Below the pieces are notes generated by a model. That model searched no databases, had not been told where the DNA came from, and was given only the letters and a program-made list of their open reading frames with translations. A stretch of 64,000 bases of DNA. Source: JAGMCJ01 sp046761005. GTDB taxonomy: Archaea; Thermoplasmatota; Thermoplasmata; RBG-16-68-12; JAGMCJ01. Location of the stretch: positions 4,399 through 68,398 of the forward strand of contig JBHIFI010000002.1 in the NCBI GenBank assembly GCA_046761005.1. The letters are read 5' to 3'. The position numbers and the translations under genes are program-made. Below, piece by piece: positions 25,704 through 34,835 of this stretch (within the stretch, counting starts at the first letter, position 1; every line of letters starts with the position of its first letter).

Positions 25704-26453
25704 GTGCGAAAGCTGATAGGCGTCTACACTAGAGACTTCAGATTTTTTCATGAAGCTCGAGAATTCCTGAAAGCCAAAGGAGTACCTTTTGTTGGCATTT
25801 CTGTGGGAGAGGAGATCCCCGAGCGGGTTGGAGTCGTACTCACATCGAGCAATGAGATAGACGATATTGATTTCGAGCCTAAGGTCGCTTCCGAATCGAT
25901 TGAGGAAGCGATTGGAAAGGCGCTCTGCATATTGGCGGGAAAGACAGAGTTTAGTTGGTTGACGATAGGGATAGATCCAGGACCAAAGCCAGGCCTCGTA
26001 GCTGTCGGGGACGGAGAGATTCTTGAGACCCGCACTGCCGAATCACCAGAACATGTCGTTGAATTGGTTGGGAAACTAGTTAGGATATATGCACCTCGTG
26101 ATTCGAGAATTAGGATCGGACATGGAGACCCGCTAAATAGGAACAGGATAATCAATTCCCTTCTTGACCAGAACTACCTGGTTGAAATAGTTGATGAAAA
26201 GGGAACGACGAGAAAAACCGGGAAGTCGGACTTGGAATCTGCCAAACAGATAGCTGCCTCCAAGGGAAACCGCATTAGAGAAAAACTCCGTGTTGTTCCC
26301 ACAGCCAAACAGCTCAGGGAGATTCAGAGGCAAAGCAGGATTGCGAGTGAGAACAGAATCACAATCTCGACCGACTTGGCAAGAGAAGTCGCGATTGGAA
26401 AGATCACGTTAGCAGAGGCGTTGCAGAGGCAAGAGAGATTAAAGAAGACCTAG
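25704..26453 (+). CDS. RNase H-fold nuclease-like protein
   Basis: 249 aa. N-terminal Rossmann-like part to about residue 90, then IGIDPGPKPGLVAVGDG (about 92-108), the first strand and acidic residue of RNase H/RuvC-like folds, then IRIGHGDPLNRNRII and DLESAKQIAAS further on, consistent with archaeal predicted nucleases of COG2410 type. The C-terminal helices are basic. GTG start at 25704. Whether it cuts nucleic acid and which substrate are unknown. Stands alone 78 bp before cdc48. Confidence 0.55.
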   Translation: MRKLIGVYTRDFRFFHEAREFLKAKGVPFVGISVGEEIPERVGVVLTSSNEIDDIDFEPKVASESIEEAIGKALCILAGKTEFSWLTIGIDPGPKPGLVAVGDGEILETRTAESPEHVVELVGKLVRIYAPRDSRIRIGHGDPLNRNRIINSLLDQNYLVEIVDEKGTTRKTGKSDLESAKQIAASKGNRIREKLRVVPTAKQLREIQRQSRIASENRITISTDLAREVAIGKITLAEALQRQERLKKT

Positions 26454-26499
26454 AATCCTTCAGGTTACCCGCTCCTTCACTGATATTCTCAAGATAAGG

Positions 26500-26507
26500 T
26501 TTATAAC
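26500..26507 (+). promoter_or_regulatory. TATA box of cdc48
   Basis: TTTATAAC centred about 29 bp before the ATG at 26532, giving a leader of only a few bases. Confidence 0.6.
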
Positions 26508-26531
26508 CAAGCTTGTTCTATCAAGAAAGAT

Positions 26532-28757
26532 ATGCCAGAAAAGGTTATGTTGAAGGTTGCCGAGGCCCCCCAATCAGACGTTGGATTGGGAAGAGCGAGG
26601 GTTGACACTCAAACTAGAGCGGCTCTCGGCATAGATGTTGGAGAGATTGTCGAAATAGTCGGAAAGAAGAGGACAGGGGCCAAGCTGTTCCGTGTTATGC
26701 AGGAAGACGAGGGTAAGGGCATAGTTCGTATTGATGGTCTAGTCCGAAAGAACGCTGGAGTTTCCATAGGTGACAGGGTGGAAGTTGCCAAGGCTGACGT
26801 GCAACCCGCAGAGAGGGTCATGATCGCCCCCATAATATCCGAGGGACACAGGATTAGTTTTGGCGAAGGCATTGAGAGCTTTGTCAAGAGAGGACTTCTT
26901 AAGCGGCCCGTGACAAAGGGTGATGTCGTCATTGTGCCAGGCATTGCTCTGATGGGGGGTGCCCTTCCGTTCATGGTTGTTAAGGGTGTTCCTCGCGGTA
27001 TCGTCCAGATAACGGATGATACGTTTGTCGAGATTAAGGAAGAACCTGTTTCCGAAGCTGAAATGGTGGCTCCGACGGTAACGTACGATGATATAGGCGG
27101 GCTCCAGGAGGAACTCCTGAGGGTGAGGGAGATGATTGAGCTACCACTGAAGCACGCCGAACTCTTCGAGAGACTCGGAATCGACCCTCCGAAAGGGGTG
27201 CTTCTCTATGGACCTCCCGGAACCGGAAAGACGATGATTGCCAAGGCAGTGGCCAATGAGGCAGGCGCCCACTTCTCCTCGATTCAGGGTCCTGAAATCA
27301 TGTCAAAATACTACGGCCAGAGCGAGGAGAGGCTGAGAGAGAAGTTTGAAGAGGCAGAGAAAAACGCGCCATCTGTTCTTTTCATCGATGAGCTGGATTC
27401 GATTGCCCCGAAGAGAGAAGAAGTCACGGGTGAAGTCGAAAGAAGGGTCGTCGCTCAGCTTCTGACATCGATGGACGGGTTGAGTGGCAGAGGAAATGTG
27501 ATAGTCATTGCAGCCACTAACAGAGAGGAGGCCATTGATCCGGCGCTGAGGAGGCCAGGCAGATTTGATAGAGAAATCGAGATAGGGGTTCCAGATAGAA
27601 AAGGAAGGAAGGAGATTCTGCAGATTCACACTCGTGGTATGCCCATAGAGGGTTCGGACGAGGAAAGGGATGCCATTCTCACCGGTCTAGCCGATATCAC
27701 CTACGGGTTCGTCGGAGCGGACCTGGCAGCACTGGCAAGAGAAGCAGCGATGAAGGCCCTGAGGAGGTATCTTCCAGAAATAGACCTCGAAAAGCCAATT
27801 CCTCCCGAGGTTCTGGAAAAGATGAAGGTTATCAAGGACGACTTCAAAGAAGCCCTCAAGGAAGTAGAGCCCAGTGCGATGAGGGAGGTTTTGGTGGAGA
27901 TTCCAAAGATTACGTGGGAGGATGTTGGCGGCTTGGAAGACGTTAAGGAGGTATTGAGGGAGACGATAGAGCTTCCACTCAAGGACCCCGAGATGTTCAA
28001 CAGAATGGCAATCACTCCTCCTCGTGGGATACTTCTCTACGGTCCTCCCGGCTGCGGGAAGACTTTGCTTGCAAAGGCGGTGGCGAACGAGTCCCAGGCC
28101 AATTTTATCTCAATCAAGGGTCCTGAGGTCATGTCCAAGTGGGTAGGCGAAAGTGAAAAGGCCGTCAGGCAGATTTTCAAGAAAGCAAAGCAGGTTGCCC
28201 CTGCAATTGTCTTCCTCGATGAAATTGATGCTATTGCTCCCCGACGAGGAACATCAATGGCGGATTCTGGAGTCACAGAGAGACTTGTCAACCAGTTGCT
28301 CACTTCCATAGACGGTCTGGAATCCCTTGAAGGCGTTGTCGTTGTTGGCGCAACGAATCGACCTGACATCGTGGACCCAGCGCTTCTTCGGGCGGGAAGG
28401 TTTGGTAGACTCGTTCTGATTCCCGTTCCGGACAGGGATGCGCGCCTTGAGATATTCAAAGTCCATACGCGAGAGATGCCATTGAAAGATGTGGACCTCG
28501 AGACATTGGCCGATAGGACAGAGAACTTCTCTGGTGCTGACATAGAGTCTCTCTGCAAAGAAGCGGGACTTAATGCACTCAGAAAAGATCCGAACACCTC
28601 AGCGGTAACAATGGAGGAGTTCGAAGAAGCCTTGATGACCGTCCGTCCTTCTGTCGATAAGGAGACAATGGAATTCTACAAATTGGTTGGAGAAGTGCTT
28701 GAAAAGGGAGCGATGACAAAGAAAGAGAGGCAAGACATTCAATCGATGTTCCGATAG
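26532..28757 (+). CDS. cdc48: Cdc48/VAT AAA+ unfoldase
   Basis: 741 aa. N-terminal double-psi barrel and four-stranded beta domain (1-180), then two AAA+ modules with Walker A GPPGTGKT (about 227) and GPPGCGKT (about 504), Walker B FIDELDS and FLDEIDA, and SRH arginine-finger regions (RRPGRFDRE; RAGRFGR). The hexamer threads proteins for the archaeal proteasome or disassembles complexes. The C-terminus lacks an obvious HbYX motif (ends QSMFR). Single-gene unit with its own promoter. Confidence 0.96.
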   Translation: MPEKVMLKVAEAPQSDVGLGRARVDTQTRAALGIDVGEIVEIVGKKRTGAKLFRVMQEDEGKGIVRIDGLVRKNAGVSIGDRVEVAKADVQPAERVMIAPIISEGHRISFGEGIESFVKRGLLKRPVTKGDVVIVPGIALMGGALPFMVVKGVPRGIVQITDDTFVEIKEEPVSEAEMVAPTVTYDDIGGLQEELLRVREMIELPLKHAELFERLGIDPPKGVLLYGPPGTGKTMIAKAVANEAGAHFSSIQGPEIMSKYYGQSEERLREKFEEAEKNAPSVLFIDELDSIAPKREEVTGEVERRVVAQLLTSMDGLSGRGNVIVIAATNREEAIDPALRRPGRFDREIEIGVPDRKGRKEILQIHTRGMPIEGSDEERDAILTGLADITYGFVGADLAALAREAAMKALRRYLPEIDLEKPIPPEVLEKMKVIKDDFKEALKEVEPSAMREVLVEIPKITWEDVGGLEDVKEVLRETIELPLKDPEMFNRMAITPPRGILLYGPPGCGKTLLAKAVANESQANFISIKGPEVMSKWVGESEKAVRQIFKKAKQVAPAIVFLDEIDAIAPRRGTSMADSGVTERLVNQLLTSIDGLESLEGVVVVGATNRPDIVDPALLRAGRFGRLVLIPVPDRDARLEIFKVHTREMPLKDVDLETLADRTENFSGADIESLCKEAGLNALRKDPNTSAVTMEEFEEALMTVRPSVDKETMEFYKLVGEVLEKGAMTKKERQDIQSMFR

Positions 28758-28816
28758 GTGTCATTCCCGCGTTGGCCATCCTCTAATGCTAAATATTAGG
28801 AGGTAGATATAGGAAA

Positions 28817-28826
28817 GGCTTAAGCC
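28817..28826 (+). promoter_or_regulatory. 10-bp palindrome in leader of PRC-barrel gene
   Basis: GGCTTAAGCC is flanked on both sides by TAGGAGGT (28797-28804 and 28828-28835). The second copy is the Shine-Dalgarno for the ATG at 28841. The TATA-like TAAATATTA at 28789 puts the palindrome near the predicted transcript start, a position suited to a repressor site. Confidence 0.35.
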
Positions 28827-28840
28827 CTAGGAGGTGTGGG

Positions 28841-29080
28841 ATGAAGAAATTTGCAACGGAGTTGAGGGGAAAGACTGTTATGACAAACGATGGTCAAATC
28901 CTTGGCATGATAGAGAATTTCATCATAGATACCAATACCGGGAAGTTGCACGATGTTCTCGTGATTCCAGCTGAGGAGATTGAAACTCGTCTCTTCAAAA
29001 CGGATCCACAGGGAAGAATTGTTCTGCCCTTTACTGGGATGAAGGCTATCAAAGATGTCGTTGTGATGGATATCGAATAG
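28841..29080 (+). CDS. PRC-barrel domain protein
   Basis: 79 aa, a single PRC-barrel: FATELRGKTVMTNDGQILG, IENFIIDTNTGKLHDVLV, then the LPFTGMKAIKDVVVMDIE strand pair. Small archaeal PRC-barrel proteins are often adaptors (for example CdpA/CdpB with FtsZ, or RNA-processing partners). The specific role is unknown here. Strong Shine-Dalgarno GGAGGTG 5-6 bases before the ATG. Confidence 0.85.
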   Translation: MKKFATELRGKTVMTNDGQILGMIENFIIDTNTGKLHDVLVIPAEEIETRLFKTDPQGRIVLPFTGMKAIKDVVVMDIE

Positions 29081-29184
29081 GTACTTCTCTTATCAACAGA
29101 GGAGCGCTTCCACCACTTCTTTTCTCAACTTGCGCTCTATGAGCATACGGATTGGGGGATGTCTTGATAAGCGTTCTCTGATAG

Positions 29185-29194
29185 TTTATATATT
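29185..29194 (+). promoter_or_regulatory. TATA box of glnA
   Basis: TTTATATATT; predicts transcription from about 29213-29218 and a 30-nt leader with AGAGGAGGG (29232-29240) as Shine-Dalgarno for the TTG start. Confidence 0.6.
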
Positions 29195-29246
29195 CCTCTC
29201 CACATACTCCTCCTCATTCCCAATTCCCTAAAGAGGAGGGCGGGTT

Positions 29247-30581
29247 TTGTCTGAAGAACAGAAGGATGTGATATTGAAGAAGGTGGAGAAAGAGGGCGTC
29301 AAATTCGTTCTGATGCAGTTTGTGGATATCTTGGGAGTCGTCAAGAACATCACACTCCCGAGTAATCAGCTGGAGAAGGCCTTGGATGATGGCGTCATAT
29401 TTGATGGATCTTCCATTGTTGGCTATGCGACAATCGAGGAATCTGATATGAGGGCCATTCCTGACATGTCCACATTTCGCATACTTCCATGGACCTCGGG
29501 CGATACGAAGTGCGCAGGTCTAGTGTGCAACATTCACGAGGCAGGAGGTGAGAGATTCAGTGGGGACCCAAGGTATATATTGGAGCTGATGATGAAAAAG
29601 GCTTTCGACAAAGGATATGTCTTCAACACGGGTCCAGAGTATGAGTTTTTTCTCTTCAAGACAGATGAAGACGGTAACCCCACGACAACTCCGTGTGACG
29701 CTGGAGGATACTTTGATCTGCTTCCTCTCGACGAGGGCGACATGGTCCGGAAGAAAACCACTCATTTACTTAATGCCCTAGGATTCGAGGTGGAAGCATC
29801 ACACCATGAAGTCGCTCCGGGTCAGCATGAGATAGATTTGAGGTTCACCGATGCAACGACCTCAGCGGACAGGGTCCTGACCCTCAAGAACGCCATAAGG
29901 ACAGTTTCTCTGGAACACGGGCTTCACGCAACGTTCATGCCCAAGCCAATATTCGGAATCAATGGAAGTGGAATGCACACTCATCAGTCCCTTACAACGA
30001 TGGATGGAAAGAATGCATTCTACGATCCCGACGGTGAATATCAGCTTAGCGATGTAGCGAGGTGGTTCATTGGTGGGGCTCTTGCACATGCGCGGGAGAC
30101 ATGTGCAATCCTAGCTTCCTGGGCAAATTCCTATAAGAGGCTCGTTCCAGGATATGAGGCTCCTGTTCACATCTCCTGGGCCAATAGGAATCGGAGCGCG
30201 CTCATACGCGTTCCACCGGACAGAGAGATGAAGACAAGAATAGAGGTCAGAAATCCCGATCCTGCAGGCAATCCTTACTTGCAGTATGCAGTTATGCTCG
30301 CGGCGGGCTTTCATGGAGTTGAGAGGAAAATCGAACCTCCAGATCCTGTCGAGGTGGACATCTTCAAACTCCCTTCTAAGGAGAGGAAGAGACTAGGTAT
30401 AGGGTCTCTGCCTGTAAGCCTGGAGGAAGCGCTAAACGAGCTTGAGGGCAGCGAACTGATGAGGGAGACCCTTGGCGCTCATATAATGACCCACTTTCTA
30501 TACATAAAAAGGGAGGAGTGGGACAAGTACAGGACCCAAGTCACGAAGTGGGAAATAGAAAATTTCCTCAGAATTCTCTAG
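29247..30581 (+). CDS. glnA: Glutamine synthetase type I
   Basis: 444 aa, the I-alpha size. Signatures: FDGSSIVGYATIEESDM (about 51-67), the Glu metal ligands in NTGPEYEFFLF (about 127), GSGMHTHQSL (about 248) and the NRSALIRVPPD region (about 310). It makes glutamine from glutamate, ATP and ammonia in the cytoplasm, as a dodecamer. No Tyr adenylylation site of the I-beta type is visible. TTG start with good Shine-Dalgarno. Converges with htpX, overlapping 4 bases at the 3' end. Confidence 0.95.
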   Translation: MSEEQKDVILKKVEKEGVKFVLMQFVDILGVVKNITLPSNQLEKALDDGVIFDGSSIVGYATIEESDMRAIPDMSTFRILPWTSGDTKCAGLVCNIHEAGGERFSGDPRYILELMMKKAFDKGYVFNTGPEYEFFLFKTDEDGNPTTTPCDAGGYFDLLPLDEGDMVRKKTTHLLNALGFEVEASHHEVAPGQHEIDLRFTDATTSADRVLTLKNAIRTVSLEHGLHATFMPKPIFGINGSGMHTHQSLTTMDGKNAFYDPDGEYQLSDVARWFIGGALAHARETCAILASWANSYKRLVPGYEAPVHISWANRNRSALIRVPPDREMKTRIEVRNPDPAGNPYLQYAVMLAAGFHGVERKIEPPDPVEVDIFKLPSKERKRLGIGSLPVSLEEALNELEGSELMRETLGAHIMTHFLYIKREEWDKYRTQVTKWEIENFLRIL

Positions 30582-31444
30582 ATCTCCTTGGCGAGATCTT
30601 TCAGACGCTTTATTCTCTCCTTGGTAGGAGGATGCGTTGAAAAGATCGATGCGAGTCCGCCTCCCCTGAATGGATTAACGATGAAGAGCGATGAGGACGC
30701 AGGATTCCCCCTATCGATGGGCTTTCTTTTGTTTGCTCTTTCAAGCTTGTCCAGGGCACTTGCAAGTGCGAGCGGTTTCTTGATGGTCAAGCTTCCCACC
30801 CTATCAGCCTTGTACTCCCTGCTTCTTGAAATTGCGAAGTGAATGAGCATCGCTGCGATAGGAGCAGTTATTGCTACGATGAGGAGGATTATCCAGTTGC
30901 CCTGTCCGCGCCCTCCTCTCCCGAAAAGAGCGTTGAACCAGAACATTCTAGCCATAAAGGCGATCGCACCCGCCATCGTGGCGGCAACAGTCATAACCAG
31001 AATATCCCTGTCCTTCACGTGAGCCATCTCGTGCGCCAGGACGCCCTCAAGCTCCGTCCTTGAGAGTGCATCCATTATCCCCTCCGTGACAGCAACTACC
31101 GCGTTTTTTGGGTTTCTCCCAGTAGCGAAGGCATTGGGTGTTTTTGTGGGAATGATTGCGACCTTGGGCTTGGGAACCCCAGCCTTTTCTGCAATCTTGG
31201 AAACCGTATCATGCAACCACGGAAACTCCTGCTCTTTCAATATCCTGGCCTTGTATGACCACAGGATGATTTTGGAGCTGTAGAAGTAGCTTATCGCGTT
31301 GAATATCCCCGCTAGAATCAGAAAGAACATTGCACCGAGTATCCAGTTTCCGCCAGCGAAGAAGCCGCCAAGGACCCAGCCTATCACTGCGAACAAACCT
31401 GCAAGTAAGATAAACAGGCCTATTACTGTCAGCTTTGGATGCAT
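30578..31444 (-). CDS. htpX: HtpX-type membrane zinc metalloprotease
   Basis: M48 protease. Two N-terminal membrane segments (about 8-30 and 30-50), catalytic HEMAH (about 138), two more hydrophobic segments, then the third Zn ligand region SREYKAD (about 212). It degrades misfolded membrane proteins. The frame extends to a TTG at 31453, but CTTAATATC at 31467-31475 (minus strand) predicts transcription starting near 31444, where an ATG gives MHPKLTVIG, so that start is preferred. Confidence 0.9.
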   Translation of the reverse strand: MHPKLTVIGLFILLAGLFAVIGWVLGGFFAGGNWILGAMFFLILAGIFNAISYFYSSKIILWSYKARILKEQEFPWLHDTVSKIAEKAGVPKPKVAIIPTKTPNAFATGRNPKNAVVAVTEGIMDALSRTELEGVLAHEMAHVKDRDILVMTVAATMAGAIAFMARMFWFNALFGRGGRGQGNWIILLIVAITAPIAAMLIHFAISRSREYKADRVGSLTIKKPLALASALDKLERANKRKPIDRGNPASSSLFIVNPFRGGGLASIFSTHPPTKERIKRLKDLAKEI

Positions 31445-31471
31445 CTCTCCCAATATGTACGTGAGGAGATA

Positions 31472-33331
31472 TTAAGCTTTACGCCGTGGAGGCTCGCCTT
31501 TCTCCAAGCCACCAGGTGGGAGTACCCTCAAGACCTCTTCCATAGGAACGTCAAAAACGTCGCCTAAATCCTTTGCCACTTTGTTCGGGTTCCCCTTCCC
31601 AGGCCTGAAAATAATCGTTGTTTTTGAGTATCTGCTGAGCGCCTCTAGCGGTGCACAGACGATCTTCCTTGTTCCCTCATAGCTGATTTCTCCAACAGCG
31701 ACCTCGAGAGGAAGCTTGTGACAGTAGTTCCTCTTCCCCCTAACCATGAATCCTCCTTTTGGAAGATACTCCCCACTCTCCGCCCGCTTGCTCACTTGTT
31801 CGGGAGTGACCCAGTAGGCCGATCCTGATGCCATACCCTTCGACCATGCCTTAGAGAAACAGAGGGCGAACTGACAAGCCTCTCTGAGCGTATCCTCACT
31901 CGCCTGAGAACCCTTTTTTATCACAACACTGGGGGCACCTGAGATCTCAGCATGGACATATCTATCGCCTGGCTCGAGATGCTTTTTGACGACCTTTTCA
32001 TTGCTCTTGGCATCTCTTCCTCCCAAGACAAGAAAGCCTTCGCTTGAGAGAAACCATCGGAATCTGTCGAGCCACAGTTTCTTGGTTGGTACTCGTTTCT
32101 CTATCCTCTTCTTCTCCTTTTCCTCCACAAGTGCGAGTTCTCTCTCTGTCTCCTCAATAGCAATCTCAAGACTTTGAATTTTTGACCTCGCCGCCTTTTC
32201 CCTTTCATAGTATCTCTGAGCGTTCGCGTTCAAGCCCTCATCATATTGAATTTCGATTTCTCTATCCTCGATCTTGAGAATGGCGGTCTTTCTTTTCGGA
32301 TCTTTCGAGACGACATGAATTCCACTCGGAGCCTCGCCCGAACGTATGGTCCGGATAGCTCGATCGATTAACTCATAGTGGGTGTAGAAGAACTCTGCAA
32401 GTTCATGTGATTTTCTTGCCTTCTCTCCGTGCTTCTGCAAAGCCTCTTCCTGCTGCCTTTTTCTTCTTTCCAGTTTCCCGACCCGCTCATCTTTGACTTC
32501 CTTTGGCTGACTTCTGATATACTCAAGTAAGGCCTCACTGAAGGTGTCCCTCCCTTCTTGTTTGAGATTCTCGTACCTTTTCAGTTTGATTGGGACAACA
32601 TCGGTGGGAATATTGTTGTCGAAGACGATTATCGGGCTCGGATGTGAAATCTCATCCATAAGCTCAGCTAAGGATGACAGCAGAGATTCCAGAACCTCCT
32701 CATCCAAATCCCTCGCAGGGGTATTCTTTTCCACGCCTGCCCGAAGACATATCTCTTCGGCATACAGGCCTCCAAGGTTCAGGTCAACCGCCAAGGCTCT
32801 GACAGCATCCCTCTCCGAAGAGGAAATAATGGAGAGAATCTCCTCTTTGCTCAACCTCGGTGCGTCCACCCTTTCTGGCGGGTAGCGATATTCCCTATGT
32901 GCCCGCAGTTCTCTCTCACTCCAAGACCTCGAATGGAGGGGCTGAAGTATTATTCCATCCTTTACGAGAATGATGTTGCCCTTGCCGAACATCTCAAAGA
33001 TTAGATGAAACACATCTCTTCTATCAATAACAACTTCAACTACTCTATCGAATCTATGTTGCTGGATGCGAAGGACCCTTCCATTTGTGAGATACTTCCT
33101 CAAGAACATACCATATGAGAGGGCTTTCCCGGAAGGTTCCGCAGCGGGATCCAGGTAAACCCACTTTCCCACCTCGACAATCAAGTTTTCCTTGCCGCTA
33201 CCAGGAACGTTGAATCTGAAATGAAAGTGATTTGTCTTAGGCTGGTATATCTTATCGATATAGCCACCAATGAGCTTTTGGAGCTCGGCAGACATTGCCA
33301 TGATATCGAAACTGGTTATCTCTCTCTTCAT
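31472..33331 (-). CDS. rqcH: RqcH/NEMF-family (NFACT) ribosome quality-control protein
   Basis: 619 aa. NFACT-N domain from the start (FDIMAMSAELQKLIGGYIDKIY) with the VLRIQQHRFDRVVEV segment, middle HhH part, a long charged coiled-coil (about 275-425) and NFACT-R with DRYVHAEISGAPSVVIKKG (about 467-485). It binds split 60S/50S subunits holding peptidyl-tRNA and recruits tRNA-Ala for tailing. Only 18 bp separate its stop from the upstream edge of htpX, so the two may share an mRNA. Confidence 0.92.
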   Translation of the reverse strand: MKREITSFDIMAMSAELQKLIGGYIDKIYQPKTNHFHFRFNVPGSGKENLIVEVGKWVYLDPAAEPSGKALSYGMFLRKYLTNGRVLRIQQHRFDRVVEVVIDRRDVFHLIFEMFGKGNIILVKDGIILQPLHSRSWSERELRAHREYRYPPERVDAPRLSKEEILSIISSSERDAVRALAVDLNLGGLYAEEICLRAGVEKNTPARDLDEEVLESLLSSLAELMDEISHPSPIIVFDNNIPTDVVPIKLKRYENLKQEGRDTFSEALLEYIRSQPKEVKDERVGKLERRKRQQEEALQKHGEKARKSHELAEFFYTHYELIDRAIRTIRSGEAPSGIHVVSKDPKRKTAILKIEDREIEIQYDEGLNANAQRYYEREKAARSKIQSLEIAIEETERELALVEEKEKKRIEKRVPTKKLWLDRFRWFLSSEGFLVLGGRDAKSNEKVVKKHLEPGDRYVHAEISGAPSVVIKKGSQASEDTLREACQFALCFSKAWSKGMASGSAYWVTPEQVSKRAESGEYLPKGGFMVRGKRNYCHKLPLEVAVGEISYEGTRKIVCAPLEALSRYSKTTIIFRPGKGNPNKVAKDLGDVFDVPMEEVLRVLPPGGLEKGEPPRRKA

Positions 33332-33403
33332 TACCGCTTAGAACAGGGAACCAGTACTTAAATATGGCATAGCTGATAACGAGAAAAAGATAGCAGAAGT
33401 TGT

Positions 33404-33475
33404 GCCGTTGTGGCTTAGCGGTATAGCGACACCTTGGTAAGGTGTAGGTCGGGGGTTCAATCCCCCCCAACGGCT
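33404..33475 (+). tRNA. tRNA-Thr (GGT)
   Basis: Acceptor GCCGTTG/CAACGGC with discriminator T, D-arm with AGCGG, anticodon stem ACACC/GGTGT and loop TTGGTAA (anticodon GGT), T-arm GGGGG-TTCAATC-CCCCC. CCA not encoded; 72 nt, no intron. TATA-like CTTAAATATGG lies about 45 bp upstream. Confidence 0.95.
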
Positions 33476-33521
33476 CTTTGTTGACAATTTGAGGGACGAC
33501 TAGAATGCAAAATGCGTTCTC

Positions 33522-33646
33522 CTATGCCAAAGGAAATTTCTCGAATCTCTCGCGGGGGGCCTTGCAAATAGGGCACACATTTGGTGGGTATTTCCTAGCA
33601 CAGAGATAGCCGCGGACGGAGCACTCAGCGCGTAGAGAATCACCTC
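33522..33646 (-). pseudogene. Remnant of a rubredoxin-like zinc/iron domain
   Basis: In the minus-strand frame ending with TAG at 33522-33524 the translation reads AECSVRGYLCARKYPP then NVCPICKAPRERFEKF, the C-terminal half of a rubredoxin or rubrerythrin domain (CxxCGY ... CPxCxAPxExF). The first knuckle has Arg for its second Cys, a TGA stop (33647-33649) interrupts the frame and no start codon is available. An adjoining frame reading MLHIEGNNKSHEVILYALS ends nearby, suggesting a frameshift. It fills the roughly 350-bp space between tRNA-Thr and priL; nothing else is seen there. Confidence 0.5.
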
Positions 33647-33827
33647 ATGACTCTTGTTATTTCCTTCGATGTGTAACATAGAATTCTTCACTCAGAAGAA
33701 CACGTCCGTATAAGTCATTTTAGCTCGTGGAATCCTCATCTATCGCCCCCTCATCTGGCTACGCACATACTCACTTTCACTCGCCTCCCAAAACAAGTTA
33801 TTTATGATTGGAGGACGTACTAAGAAC

Positions 33828-34835
33828 GTGGATCTTCGAACATTGGCGAGGTATCCCTTCCTTAGGTATGCCTCAGAGCTCATTAGGGAAGAAGGACCGT
33901 CTCTGGAGGACCTCCTTCTGCATCCCGCATATGAGGAGTCCAGACTTCAGGGAGCGGAAAGAGTGAGGCAGGCCTTGGAAGAAGGCCTAATTTTTGAAGG
34001 GAAAATCCTTACAGAAGCTGACTATTGGCGGGAGCTTCTTTCCTATCCAATCGCCAGAATGATTGTTTCTGGTGTTGGTGATGCCTATCTCATACGTAGG
34101 TATTCGTTTGCAGAGGCTGAGAGAGCAACGAGAGAATTGCCCTCTATGGAGAATGATTTCATTTCACAAGTGGCAAATGATTTGAGAATGGACTTCGAGA
34201 TGGATGGGCCGGTCTTCCTTCATTTTTCTGACTACCTAAGGTATTCCGCGCAGATGAAGAGCAAGGACTGGAAGCTCGTCAATCAACGACTCAGAAATGG
34301 ATATGTTCAACTCAGCCGCGCAAGGTTTCTAAGAATCATCAAAGAAGCCATACAAAGAAAAACGGAATCTGAACTTCCCCTCGCCGTGAATGACCAGATA
34401 CTGAGTGCACTTGGAGACCAGATAGAGGAAATAAGGGACCTTACAGAGAAGAAGAAAGAGAAGTACAAGATGGAGGATATGGGAAGGATTAGGATCACGC
34501 GGGTACCCCCCTGCATGCGGGACCTTATCCGTGCTGTTCAGCTGGGAAAGCACATCCCACATACCGGAAGATTTGCTCTGACCGCTTTTCTTCACAACAT
34601 TGGCCTCTCATCTGACGATATCTTCAAGCTCTACTCGCTTTCTCCTGATTTTCAGGAGGGCAAGACAAAATATCAAATAGGCCACATAAGTGGTGAAATC
34701 TCTGGAACTGAGTATACGCCACCGGAATGCAGCACAATGCAGTCCTACGGACTCTGTCCTGGCCCTGATGAGCTCTGCAAGAAGGTAAAGCATCCCCTAA
34801 GCTATTATCGCATTAAGGGTAAGAAGAGGAGCTAG
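33828..34835 (+). CDS. priL: DNA primase large subunit PriL
   Basis: About 335 aa. The N-terminal helical domain starts VDLRTLARYPFLRYASE. The C-terminal domain has four conserved Cys for the 4Fe-4S cluster (PPCMRDL, PPECSTMQSYGLCPGPDELCKK) and the HPLSYYR end. It supports primer synthesis with the small subunit PriS, which is not in the window. The frame is open from ATG 33804, but that ATG lies in the TATA-like TTATTTATGA. Transcription from about 33829 and the GGAGGACG before it favour GTG 33828, which matches the family N-terminus. Confidence 0.92.
   Translation: MDLRTLARYPFLRYASELIREEGPSLEDLLLHPAYEESRLQGAERVRQALEEGLIFEGKILTEADYWRELLSYPIARMIVSGVGDAYLIRRYSFAEAERATRELPSMENDFISQVANDLRMDFEMDGPVFLHFSDYLRYSAQMKSKDWKLVNQRLRNGYVQLSRARFLRIIKEAIQRKTESELPLAVNDQILSALGDQIEEIRDLTEKKKEKYKMEDMGRIRITRVPPCMRDLIRAVQLGKHIPHTGRFALTAFLHNIGLSSDDIFKLYSLSPDFQEGKTKYQIGHISGEISGTEYTPPECSTMQSYGLCPGPDELCKKVKHPLSYYRIKGKKRS

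Noticed and set aside
29209..29239. Hairpin CCTCCTC/GAGGAGG that would hide the glnA Shine-Dalgarno
   Set aside because: The TATA box at 29185 predicts transcription starting at about 29213-29218, so the upstream arm is probably mostly outside the mRNA.
33252..33470. Minus-strand ORF across the tRNA-Thr gene and rqcH start
   Set aside because: It overlaps a clear tRNA gene and the rqcH start region on the same strand in another frame; no family features.
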